Of a DNA stretch of 64,000 bases, positions 1-7,755 are shown one piece after another (the stretch's first letter is position 1; every line of letters starts with the position of its first letter). The stretch spans positions 61,502-125,501 of the forward strand of contig NZ_JADQAI010000005.1 in NCBI RefSeq assembly GCF_022129235.1, written 5' to 3'. A program made the position numbers and the translations under genes. Below the pieces are notes generated by a model, which saw only the letters and a list, made by a program, of their open reading frames with translations, was not told the DNA's origin and ran no database searches. Source of the DNA: Psychrobacter sp. Ps6. Lineage in GTDB: Bacteria > Pseudomonadota > Gammaproteobacteria > Pseudomonadales > Moraxellaceae.

Positions 1-72
1 GAGCCAATTGCTGAGCCTGAGCCAATTGCTGAGCCTGAGCCAATTGCTGAGCCTGAGCCAATTGCTGAGCCT
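1..72 (+). repeat. Four perfect 18-bp tandem repeats encoding EPIAEP
   Basis: The unit gagccaattgctgagcct occurs four times back to back with no mismatch, in frame inside the dnaX linker. The array reaches the window edge, so the true copy number is unknown. Perfect identity at DNA level suggests recent slippage or expansion. Confidence 0.95.
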
Positions 73-549
73 GGTGCAAATGATTCTCAATCAATATCAT
101 CATTTGATGAAGATCCACGCACCTTACTGCGTTGTACGCCTCAAGAGCTGACGGGTGAGTGGAATTCAGAAAAATGGGATTACTGGTTACAAACTGCTCG
201 TGAAGACAACGTACTGGCACAGGACGAGCTGGCTTTAGCTCGGCAAGGTACAATGATAGGTCAATGCAATGGCAAAGCTACGTTTTTGACCAGTGTTGAT
301 AGTAAGCATTTACAAGTTACTTTTCAGCAGTTAGCTGCTAAGCTGCAGCAACAGTTCACAAGTGCAGAAATTGATTTGAAAATTGATAACAGTATTATGC
401 AAAGTGATGACAAAACACCGGAGCGTCGCCAGCAGAAACGTTTGGAGCAAGCCAAAACGGTTGCTGAGACGAAATTGCTACACACTCCAGTAATGCAGTA
501 CTTGACTGAACGTGGTGAAGGAAAGATGGGTAAAGTACAATTATATTAA
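1..549 (+). CDS. dnaX: DNA polymerase III gamma/tau subunit, C-terminal part (5' end outside window)
   Basis: The reading frame is open from base 1 and stops with TAA at 547-549, so only the last 182 codons are visible. DnaX is the clamp-loader ATPase of the replicative polymerase, and its tau C-terminus contacts the alpha subunit. The visible part starts with four EPIAEP repeats (a Pro/Glu-rich linker). A tau-domain-V-like end follows: the pattern ELALARQG, then a helix around HLQVTFQQLAAKL, then TPERRQQKRLEQAKTVAE, which matches the layout of the E. coli tau tail (TPLEWRQ..KLAQARE). The AAA+ ATPase part lies upstream and cannot be checked. The identification rests on this C-terminal similarity alone, so the call is good but not certain. 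A hairpin terminator follows. Confidence 0.75.
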   Translation, partial: EPIAEPEPIAEPEPIAEPEPIAEPGANDSQSISSFDEDPRTLLRCTPQELTGEWNSEKWDYWLQTAREDNVLAQDELALARQGTMIGQCNGKATFLTSVDSKHLQVTFQQLAAKLQQQFTSAEIDLKIDNSIMQSDDKTPERRQQKRLEQAKTVAETKLLHTPVMQYLTERGEGKMGKVQLY

Positions 550-615
550 GTTTTAAAAAAAGCTGTTGTTAAAATTATTTAAAAATATAGATAGGTTTTA
601 AACGTAGTTTTATAT

Positions 616-660
616 AAAATATCAAGGTGATATCACACTATCGCCTTGATATTTTTGTTT
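616..660 (+). terminator. Rho-independent terminator after dnaX
   Basis: A 15-base arm (616-630) pairs with 641-655 with one G-T wobble, leaving a 10-base loop, and is followed by a T-rich run. It lies 67 bp after the dnaX stop. Confidence 0.8.
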
Positions 661-783
661 TTATTGCGGGTTAAATGGGCTTTCTCGAGTAAGAGAAAAA
701 TATTAAGTAACGATAATATAAATTAAAATTCGTTATAATGGGTTAAGTTATATTAAAAACTGAAATGAAGTTTAGGTGAGAAT

Positions 784-1683
784 ATGTTGGATAATTTACG
801 CGGTATGGCTGTGTTCGCCAGTGTGGTCGGACATGGTTCTTTTAGTGGCTCAGCTCGTGAGCTTGGTATTACAACGAGTGCAGTCAGTCAGCAAATTCGT
901 TCACTAGAGAATGAGCTTGGCGTTGTGCTACTACATCGCTCAACTCGTAAGCTAAGCTTGACAGAAGCTGGTGAGAGCTTTTATGAGTCTGCAAAAGATG
1001 TGGTCAGCGCGGCTGAGCAAGGTCGAATCAAAGTTAATCAATTGCGTGATGAGCTAGCAGGTAGCCTACGGGTGTCGACGACGCCTGAGCTTGGCGTAAA
1101 TCATATATTGCCAGCGCTCTCTACATGGATGGCTGCACATGATGATCTGAGTGTTACTTATCTCGCTGACAATCATTATATCGATATGATTGACGAGCGT
1201 ATCGACATTGCGATTCGCATGAGTCCATCGATTAATGACGCAAGCCTAAGCAGCCATCCGCTCACAGATGTGCGCCAGTTACTTGTTGCCTCACCTCAGT
1301 ACTTGCGTCAGCATCCTAAGCTGAACACGCCTAAAGAACTGGCTGACCATCAATTAATCTGTATTGAAATCATGAAAGATGCCAATCAGATTGATATGAT
1401 TCAGACAGAGACAAATAAAAAAACGCGTGTAAAAATGAACTCACGTATCTATACCAACAATGTCTTTATGGCGACAACCTTAGCTAAAGAAGGTCATGGT
1501 CTGGTTAGAATGATGGAAATGGACATCAAAAAAGAGCTTGAGAGCGGAGAGTTGGTAGAGGTATTGACTGGTTATCAGCTGCCAAGCTTTGTACTATATG
1601 CCGTTACTTTAAACCGCGATCAACAACCAGCTAAAATCACTCGTTGCCTAGAAGTACTGAAGAAATATTTTCATGCAAACTAA
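784..1683 (+). CDS. LysR-family transcriptional regulator
   Basis: This is a 299-residue protein of standard LysR length. The N-terminal winged HTH (about residues 1-60) has the typical pattern FSGSARELGITTSAVSQQIR. The rest is the periplasmic-binding-protein-like effector domain (from about residue 90). The sequence type resembles the CrgA/DsdC-like subgroup that regulates single metabolic or stress genes, but the target and effector cannot be read from sequence. An AGGTGA ribosome-binding site sits just before the ATG, and a TATAAT at 734-739 is a plausible -10 box. It stands alone between two terminators, so it is probably monocistronic. No divergently transcribed neighbour hints at its target. 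Confidence 0.9.
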   Translation: MLDNLRGMAVFASVVGHGSFSGSARELGITTSAVSQQIRSLENELGVVLLHRSTRKLSLTEAGESFYESAKDVVSAAEQGRIKVNQLRDELAGSLRVSTTPELGVNHILPALSTWMAAHDDLSVTYLADNHYIDMIDERIDIAIRMSPSINDASLSSHPLTDVRQLLVASPQYLRQHPKLNTPKELADHQLICIEIMKDANQIDMIQTETNKKTRVKMNSRIYTNNVFMATTLAKEGHGLVRMMEMDIKKELESGELVEVLTGYQLPSFVLYAVTLNRDQQPAKITRCLEVLKKYFHAN

Positions 1684-1727
1684 GTACCGTTTAGACTAGA
1701 TATTGGTTATTTCAATAATCGGTCAGT

Positions 1728-1766
1728 AAAAAGCCTATGGATATCGTTATCCATAGGCTTTTTTAT
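1728..1766. terminator. Bidirectional terminator between lysR and argD
   Basis: Inverted repeat AAAAAGCCTATGGATA / TATCCATAGGCTTTTT with a short loop. T runs lie on both strands. It is placed between the convergent lysR and argD stops, so it can serve both. Confidence 0.9.
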
Positions 1767-1791
1767 TACATGCTATATATTCAAGCAAGCT

Positions 1792-2973
1792 TTAGAATGT
1801 TGGCTTTAATAAGTTGATCAAGCGTTCAGCGACTTGTGTGCTTTCATCACGGCTCATATTGAGCGGTGGTAGCAAACGTACCACATGGCCACCTGTCACA
1901 TTGATGATGAGTTTTTGCTCATCACGAGCACGATCTACCAATTGGCTACAGTCCATGTCTTCTGGCAGTGCAATACCGATCATCATACCAGCACCGCGAC
2001 TGCTCACACCATACTGTCCTAATGCATTGACGAGGCTTTCTCGGATGAATAATCCTTCCGTCACCGCATTCTCCATGATGTCGCTATTTGCAAGTACATC
2101 GTATACGCTATGTACCACGCGACTGGCTAATGGCGTACCACCGTAAGTAGAGCCATGGCTCCCTGCACCAAACAAACCATTAGCACGGCCACGTACCATA
2201 CAAGCACCGACTGGGAAACCGTTACCTAAGCCTTTGGCGGTCGTCAATACATCAGGGCGCGCATTGCTATGCTGATAAGCAAAATATTTACCAGTACGAC
2301 CATTACCTGTTTGCACCTCATCAAGCATAAACAGCCAGTTATGAGCATCGCATTCTGCTTGTAGCTCTTCGAGATAAGTAAAGCCATTGGCCGCAGTATT
2401 AAGACCACCTTCACCTTGGATCGGCTCTACAAAAATGGCGCAGATGTCCTCATGGTCTAACGCCGCTTGCTTTACCGCTGCAATGTCGCCAAATGGCACA
2501 CGGATAAAGTCGTCATCTAATGTATAAAACCCTTCGCGGGCTTTTGGGTTAGCAGTGGCCGATAGTGATAGCAATGTACGGCCGTGAAATGACTGCTCCA
2601 TCACGATGACTTTTGGACGTGTAAAGCCTTGTTGCGACGCATACAGGCGTGCAAGTTTTAATGCGGCTTCATTTGCTTCAGCGCCACTATTGGCAAAAAA
2701 CACACTATCCATCTGGGCTGCCGTACATAGTATCTCTCCTGCACGCTCTTGCCAGTCAATACCGAACAGGTTGCTGGTATGAACCAAGGTCGCTGCTTGC
2801 TGTTGAATAGCGTTGGTCACTTGTGGATGGCAATGTCCTAGTCCACATACCGCGATACCAGTTAAGGCATCTAAGTATGGCGTATCGTCTTTTGTATAGA
2901 GCCAACTGCCTGCACCGCGGGTAAAGCTGATAGGTTGACGATTATAAGTGGGCATTAGGTAAGTAGCAGACAT
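1792..2973 (-). CDS. argD: Acetylornithine/succinyldiaminopimelate aminotransferase (class III, PLP)
   Basis: A class III PLP aminotransferase of arginine biosynthesis. It interconverts N-acetylornithine and N-acetylglutamate semialdehyde with 2-oxoglutarate as amino acceptor. Visible marks are NSGAEANEAALKLAR (phosphate-binding region), FVEPIQGEGG, the MLDEVQTGNGRTG block and the PLP lysine in TTAKGLGNGFPVGA. Length (393 aa) is normal. An in-frame ATG exists three codons further upstream (2982), but the AAGG ribosome-binding site lies 9 nt before the ATG at 2973 and only 3 nt before the other, so 2973 is preferred. The yacG gene lies 41 bp upstream in the same direction and is probably co-transcribed. 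Separating ArgD from a related AstC or GabT enzyme from sequence alone is not absolute. Confidence 0.88.
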   Translation of the reverse strand: MSATYLMPTYNRQPISFTRGAGSWLYTKDDTPYLDALTGIAVCGLGHCHPQVTNAIQQQAATLVHTSNLFGIDWQERAGEILCTAAQMDSVFFANSGAEANEAALKLARLYASQQGFTRPKVIVMEQSFHGRTLLSLSATANPKAREGFYTLDDDFIRVPFGDIAAVKQAALDHEDICAIFVEPIQGEGGLNTAANGFTYLEELQAECDAHNWLFMLDEVQTGNGRTGKYFAYQHSNARPDVLTTAKGLGNGFPVGACMVRGRANGLFGAGSHGSTYGGTPLASRVVHSVYDVLANSDIMENAVTEGLFIRESLVNALGQYGVSSRGAGMMIGIALPEDMDCSQLVDRARDEQKLIINVTGGHVVRLLPPLNMSRDESTQVAERLINLLKPTF

Positions 2974-3014
2974 GTAAAACATCCTTGGTATAATAAATTG
3001 AGTAAAGGGGTAGG

Positions 3015-3206
3015 TTATAGCTCGTCAGAGAAAGGTGTGGTTTCTGCAGGTAACGTGTAGTCTTCATTTGCCCAAGCACCTAAGTCAATCAGCTTACAGC
3101 GACTACTACAAAACGGCTTATATTTGTTGTCTTGCCAAGCAGTTTGAGTGCCACAACGTGGGCAAGGGTAGGTTTTGGGTGCAGTGTTGGTATTAGAGTC
3201 AGTCAT
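3015..3206 (-). CDS. yacG: DNA gyrase inhibitor YacG (small zinc protein)
   Basis: A 63-residue protein with the YacG treble-clef zinc motif: CPRCG near residue 15 and [19 protein letters not shown]. This gives four cysteines (C-x2-C and C-x3-C) followed by the family's LGxWxxExY stretch. In E. coli YacG binds GyrB and blocks DNA binding by gyrase. The usual neighbours (coaE, pilD) are not here. Instead it precedes argD on the same strand. No strong Shine-Dalgarno sequence is seen before its ATG. Confidence 0.9.
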   Translation of the reverse strand: MTDSNTNTAPKTYPCPRCGTQTAWQDNKYKPFCSSRCKLIDLGAWANEDYTLPAETTPFSDEL

Positions 3207-3388
3207 AATAAAGGTGGGTGTATCCTTGATGTTATTAGTATCATTTGCGCACGATAGTTATTTATTATCATATAAATTGTGATGAATTGAGGAGTACTGG
3301 CTATCGTTATATTACTATTCAATTAGATTGGCTATATAATAGCATGGGGCAGAATAATGACAAAAGACAAATGCTTTAAGGATAGTAG

Positions 3389-4045
3389 ATGACAGACAAT
3401 ATCGAGTTCACGCATCAGCAAGCGCGTGCCTTTCAACCACAACGACTCTCCGCACCGCGCGACTTTATTATTCCAATAATCATCAGTGATAATAAAGACG
3501 AAATGCCGTTAATCTTGGAGATTGGAGCAGGGAAGGGCAAGCACGCACTTAGCTTTGCCGTGCAAAATCCTGATAAGCATTTGATCGCCATTGAGCGCAC
3601 ACGCAATAAGTTTGATGCTTTCTCAAAGCTGGCTACACTACAAGACCTACCGAACCTAAATGCGATCCATGCAGATGCGATTGCTTGGACGGTGCATGCG
3701 CTAAAACCCAATAGTGTGGCTAAAATATTTATTCTTTATCCCAACCCTGAACAGCATAATCCCAATCAGCAATGGCTAAATATGCCCTTTTTTGAGTTTC
3801 TGTTATCTCGCTTGCAAGTAGGGGGAGAGATAATACTGGTCACCAATATTGAATCCTATATGGATAACGCAGAGCATCAAGCAGCTAAGCTCTGGTGCCT
3901 GCCAAATACTCGCTACCGAGTGCCTGTCGACAGCCAGCGTACGCATTTTGAAGTGAAGTATCTAGCGAGGCAAGAGGTATGCTGGGAGCTAAGCATCCGT
4001 AAGCCGAAATGGTATAAAACAAGGTTTGATAATTGGCAAGCTTAA
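3389..4045 (+). CDS. TrmB-like SAM-dependent methyltransferase, substrate uncertain
   Basis: A 218-residue Rossmann methyltransferase. Motif I is LEIGAGKGKHAL (residues 43-54), and IAIERTRNKFDA and NAIHADAIAW follow as in the tRNA (guanine-N7) methyltransferase family. The TrmB signature (a D-P-W-P block followed by a basic KKRHHKRR-like stretch) is replaced by LYPNPEQHNPNQQW. The spacing resembles TrmB, but the key aspartate and basic residues are gone. The C-terminal THFEVKYLARQ part fits the family again. It may be a divergent paralogue with a different RNA or other substrate. A canonical trmB should exist elsewhere in the genome. It appears monocistronic. Confidence 0.7.
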   Translation: MTDNIEFTHQQARAFQPQRLSAPRDFIIPIIISDNKDEMPLILEIGAGKGKHALSFAVQNPDKHLIAIERTRNKFDAFSKLATLQDLPNLNAIHADAIAWTVHALKPNSVAKIFILYPNPEQHNPNQQWLNMPFFEFLLSRLQVGGEIILVTNIESYMDNAEHQAAKLWCLPNTRYRVPVDSQRTHFEVKYLARQEVCWELSIRKPKWYKTRFDNWQA

Positions 4046-4154
4046 TGATGGATAAAAAAATAGCCTAAGCAGCTAAAAATACAACTAGAAGTATATCGTT
4101 ACAATGTAATAAGAAGATTAAATATGAAATAGCCTAAACAAAAAAATCTAGATC

Positions 4155-4180
4155 AAAAAAAGCCGTCACTGAAGGGCGGC
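4155..4180 (-). terminator. Terminator of the ABC1-family kinase gene
   Basis: Six-bp G+C-rich stem (gccgtc / ggcggc with one wobble) preceded by seven A on the plus strand, which form the U run on the minus transcript. It lies 22 bp beyond the kinase stop. Confidence 0.7.
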
Positions 4181-4202
4181 CAAAATTTCACACTATTGAA
4201 AA

Positions 4203-5609
4203 CTATAAATAAGGTTTTACCAAAGTATTAGGGTTGGTATGGGCGTCAAGTACCGTTAAAAAGGTATATGCGCCAATAAATTTACGGCTAATAAACATAA
4301 ATTCTTTTGGAGGAAGATTGAACTCAAAAGATTGCATCGCACGAGTAGCTTTAGCGGACAAGCGTGAATGCAGTTTACTATTGGCCCAAATATAGCGATT
4401 TTGCTCATCCAAACAATCTGTAGGGATGTCATCGTTTTTCTCAGGATCACTGAACGGCTCGGTAGCCAATAGGAACAATGAGGCAATATCAGAGCGTACT
4501 TTATCACTCATACTATCGAAGAAATCATAACCCGTCATGGCTAGAGTCATCGCCTGATGGTTATGGTGATATCCTGCCCTCAATAATCCACGAGCAATCG
4601 TAAGCAAATTACTATCAAACTGACGAATAGCACCAAAATCTAACAGAACAAGTTTATCGATATCGTCTGCATTTTCACTAACTCGAACTAAATAGTTACC
4701 AAAATTAGGGTCTGTCTGCATTTCGCCCCAAACAAAAATCTCTTGCATCATAATTTCAATGGCGGCTTGACCAATCGCACTACGGCGCTCTTTAGGCAAC
4801 AGCTGTAGTGCTTCAGACACGACAGTGATACCTGGCTCGTATGACATACATAGCAGACGTTTTTTTGAGTAAGTACGATTAATTTTAGGTACGATATAAC
4901 GTGAATCATTGCTTAAACGATCATAGAAGCGTTCTGTTGTTGCTGCTTCCGCTTCATAATCGACTTCATGGTGGAGTAGGTCACGTATTTCCTCAAACCA
5001 AGCATCAAGCGCGCGCGTTTGAGGAACGATATTACTTACCTTTAGTAGTCGCTTAAACAGGGCGAGATCAGAGTTGATGGCATCGGCCACCCCCGGATAC
5101 TGAATCTTCAATACGACTTGTTCACCAGTTGCTAATACTGTCGCCCGATGGACTTGGGCAAGAGAAGCCGTTCCGATAGGGACAGGGTCAATATCAAGCT
5201 CATTCAGTTTTTCACCCAATAGCTGGCGCAATGTTTGCTCAATTGTCGGCCAAGTCAACGTCGCCGTATCATCATTGAGCGTTTGCAAGGCACGCGTAAT
5301 CTCTGGTGGCAATATATGTTCACCATAGATGGCCAGCATTTGACCAATCTTGACAACTGAACCTTTCAACTTACCAAGCTCTGATGCCAAATAACTCGCT
5401 TGAGCTTCCATAAATGCTTGGTTACGTGCGGTCCGTGCTTCTTTATTCAAAAACATGCCAGACACACTATTACCCGCCCAACGACGACCAATATTTAAGG
5501 AGGTTTTAGCAATCGACATGCGGCGATCAAACCCTGAGGTTTTTAGACTATCGATTGATTGCTTATTGTTAGAAGGTTTAGACGTATCATTTGCCATAAA
5601 TATAATCAT
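4203..5609 (-). CDS. ABC1/AarF/UbiB-family atypical protein kinase-like protein
   Basis: A 468-residue member of the ABC1/UbiB atypical kinase family, whose members support ubiquinone synthesis or quinone/lipid trafficking. Hallmarks seen are the KxGQ motif (KIGQ, about residues 87-90), the family's alanine-rich loop variant ASLAQVHRA, the ATP lysine in VVLKIQYPGV, QTDPNFGNYLV (catalytic-loop-like) and LLDFGAIR (metal-binding DFG). No long C-terminal membrane anchor typical of canonical UbiB is evident, and ubiE and ubiJ are not adjacent. It is therefore more likely a general AarF-like paralogue than UbiB itself. The start is uncertain: ATG at 5609 has a weak GGA, and an in-frame ATG at 5597 has none. 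The substrate is unknown. Confidence 0.8.
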   Translation of the reverse strand: MIIFMANDTSKPSNNKQSIDSLKTSGFDRRMSIAKTSLNIGRRWAGNSVSGMFLNKEARTARNQAFMEAQASYLASELGKLKGSVVKIGQMLAIYGEHILPPEITRALQTLNDDTATLTWPTIEQTLRQLLGEKLNELDIDPVPIGTASLAQVHRATVLATGEQVVLKIQYPGVADAINSDLALFKRLLKVSNIVPQTRALDAWFEEIRDLLHHEVDYEAEAATTERFYDRLSNDSRYIVPKINRTYSKKRLLCMSYEPGITVVSEALQLLPKERRSAIGQAAIEIMMQEIFVWGEMQTDPNFGNYLVRVSENADDIDKLVLLDFGAIRQFDSNLLTIARGLLRAGYHHNHQAMTLAMTGYDFFDSMSDKVRSDIASLFLLATEPFSDPEKNDDIPTDCLDEQNRYIWANSKLHSRLSAKATRAMQSFEFNLPPKEFMFISRKFIGAYTFLTVLDAHTNPNTLVKPYL

Positions 5610-5988
5610 TCATCCAGTTGGTATTGATTTGCGGGTTCGAGACCTACAATACAAGGGAGATGTGATGCACGGGTATAAAATTGTATCATATAAAGTGCAT
5701 GGGTTTTATGAGCGCACACAGGCTGTTGATAGTTACTTTGTAAGTCAAAATAGTTGCGTGATATTTTGCCGATTTAATGTTGAGAGTTGTGCTCATGTCT
5801 GGTCTGTCGTTAAGCCGCCATCTCATCTTTTATGAGTATTTCATCAAAAATAGATATAAAAATGAATATCAAAAAATAAGACCTAGCATGCATGATGCTA
5901 GGTCAAATAATGTATAGCGTATCAGTCGTATTTGCTTAGTCAGATATATGGAGTGAAAAACTCACATTATCTGACAAGCGTTAATTCA
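5610..5988. other. Non-coding gap between purD and the kinase gene
   Basis: This stretch of 379 bp contains two inverted repeats near the purD end and should contain the kinase promoter, but no convincing -35/-10 pair was found. An open frame crossing 5455-5835 on the plus strand is mostly antisense to the kinase gene and is not taken as a gene. Confidence 0.6.
5880..5904 (-). terminator. Terminator downstream of purD
   Basis: Perfect 10-bp stem (gacctagcat / atgctaggtc) with a 5-nt loop. On the minus strand it is followed by TTATTTTTTG. It lies about 85 bp after the purD stop. Confidence 0.75.
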
Positions 5989-7299
5989 TTAAGCATTTTC
6001 ACGAGCAATGGCATGATGCCCGATATCACGGCGATACTGCGCACCATCAAAGCTAATCGCAGCAGTGACTGCTAGTGCTGCTTGCTGAGCTTCAGAAATA
6101 TTATTTGCTAAAGCAGTCACGCACAATACACGACCGCCATTAGTCACAACTTCGTTCTCATTGTCGTTCGAGAATGCCGTACCAGCATGAAATACTTTAA
6201 CCGCATTATCGTTTGTAGTATCCAGCTCTGGCAAGCCAGCAATCACATCGCCTTTCGATGATGTTTCAGGATAGCCTTTCGACGCAACTACGATACCTAG
6301 GGCAGGGCGGTTGTCCCATTTGGCTTCGCTAGGCAATTGACCGTCTAGTCCTTGGGTGACCAAGTCTACCATTGATGACTGCAGGCGCATTAAGATAGGC
6401 TGCGTCTCTGGATCACCAAAGCGGCAGTTGAATTCGATAACATAAGGGTCACCTGCTTTATCAATCATCAGACCAGCATATAAAAATCCAGTATAAGGAT
6501 GACCTGCCTCTTTCATCGCATCAACTACTGGCTGAATGACTTGCTCTATGACTTTGTCATGAACGTCTTTGGTCACGACTGGCGCAGGTGAATAAGCACC
6601 CATACCGCCAGTGTTAGGACCCGTATCCCCTTCAAAAGCACGTTTGTGATCTTGGCTGGTCGCCATTGGCAAGATATTGTCACCATCAATCATGCAAATG
6701 AAGCTGGCTTCTTCGCCTTGCAAGAACTGCTCGATGACTACACGACTGCCAGCATCACCGAATTTATTATCCGCTAGCATATCGTCAATCGCTTCATGCG
6801 CTTGCTCGATAGTCTCAGCAACGATGACGCCTTTACCAGCAGCAAGCCCGTCAGCTTTGATAACGATTGGCGCGCCTTGCTCATCAACATAAGCTTTGGC
6901 AGCAGTAGCGTCTATAAATCCTTGATAAGCCGCCGTTGGAATATTGTTTTGTTCCATGAACTCTTTGGCAAAGGTTTTCGAACCTTCTAATTGAGCGCAG
7001 TAGGCTGTTGGCCCCCATGCTTTGATACCAGCATCACGGCACGCATCAACGATACCAGTGACCAAAGGTGCTTCTGGCCCAACGATGACCATATCGATGT
7101 CATTACTTTGGCAAAATTCGATAACAGCGCTGTGCTCGTCGGCATCAGTAGACGTTAGGACAACGTTTTGGCATTTAGGTTCAAGGGCCGTGCCAGCATT
7201 ACCAGGAGCGATATAGACATTTTTGACATTGTCATCTTTTGCACACTGCCATGCCAGCGCGTGTTCACGACCACCTGAACCAATCACCAAAATATTCAT
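5989..7299 (-). CDS. purD: Phosphoribosylamine-glycine ligase (GAR synthetase)
   Basis: The ATP-grasp enzyme of purine synthesis that joins 5-phosphoribosylamine and glycine to give GAR. Seen are the N-terminal MNILVIGSGGREHALAW, the ATP-grasp core with VIKADGLAAGKGVIVA, the GPNTGGMGAYSP signature and EFNCRFGDPETQ near the metal site. The frame is open further upstream to an ATG at 7320, but family proteins begin directly with the M-x-x-L-V-I-G-x-G-G block. AAGGG and AGAGG stand just before the ATGATG pair at 7302/7299, so 7299 (436 aa) is chosen and 7302 is equally possible. No purH is adjacent, although the two genes are often paired in gammaproteobacteria. Confidence 0.96.
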   Translation of the reverse strand: MNILVIGSGGREHALAWQCAKDDNVKNVYIAPGNAGTALEPKCQNVVLTSTDADEHSAVIEFCQSNDIDMVIVGPEAPLVTGIVDACRDAGIKAWGPTAYCAQLEGSKTFAKEFMEQNNIPTAAYQGFIDATAAKAYVDEQGAPIVIKADGLAAGKGVIVAETIEQAHEAIDDMLADNKFGDAGSRVVIEQFLQGEEASFICMIDGDNILPMATSQDHKRAFEGDTGPNTGGMGAYSPAPVVTKDVHDKVIEQVIQPVVDAMKEAGHPYTGFLYAGLMIDKAGDPYVIEFNCRFGDPETQPILMRLQSSMVDLVTQGLDGQLPSEAKWDNRPALGIVVASKGYPETSSKGDVIAGLPELDTTNDNAVKVFHAGTAFSNDNENEVVTNGGRVLCVTALANNISEAQQAALAVTAAISFDGAQYRRDIGHHAIARENA

Positions 7300-7755
7300 C
7301 ATACCTCTTGCCCTTAGCATTAAAGTTAATAATGAGCTATTCGTACGCTCGTAGATATATCGGCATATTCTAACAAAAAAACAGTATTAATTACTATGAG
7401 TATCCGCTCGCCAGCACCTAATCTTGAATATTATGGCATTAAACATCATTGTCTCATTAGCAAAGGTTATCGACATGACGCTGATTCATGAAATGATGTT
7501 GTACGCTTTAGCTCGCGCCGCAGGTGCGTTAAACTTCACTATATTGATGGTATTAAATCCTGATGGCTACATATTCATAAAAATAAGAGTAAAAAAGGAG
7601 AAAATCTTTAGACGTCATAATAAAAGAATAAGTCGCGTGACTGGATATATTGCCATTGCATCACAAGTTACAAAGCCCCATATGCAATGACGGTAATTAA
7701 TACAGATTGATAAACATAAATAGATAAACCAAACCTATAAAAAGGACGAAGGACA
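7300..7755. other. Divergent promoter region between purD and NAD-GDH
   Basis: This 456-bp gap separates two genes transcribed away from each other, so both promoters should lie here. One 88-codon frame (7424-7690) is present but has no ribosome-binding site and no recognisable features. No PurR-like palindrome or other operator could be identified by eye. Confidence 0.55.

Noticed and set aside
1..72. Short direct repeats as a CRISPR array
   Set aside because: Units are contiguous with no spacers and are in frame inside a coding sequence.
5455..5835. Plus-strand frame of 126 codons across the kinase start
   Set aside because: It overlaps the kinase gene antisense, has no ribosome-binding site and no recognisable composition. 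The non-overlapping part is promoter/terminator sequence.
5939..5975. Inverted repeat (gtcagata / tatctgac) near the purD stop
   Set aside because: Interrupted stem without a clear T run. The stronger hairpin at 5880-5904 is the better terminator.
7424..7690. 88-codon frame between purD and the glutamate dehydrogenase gene
   Set aside because: There is no Shine-Dalgarno sequence, no recognisable domain, and it lies in a divergent promoter region.
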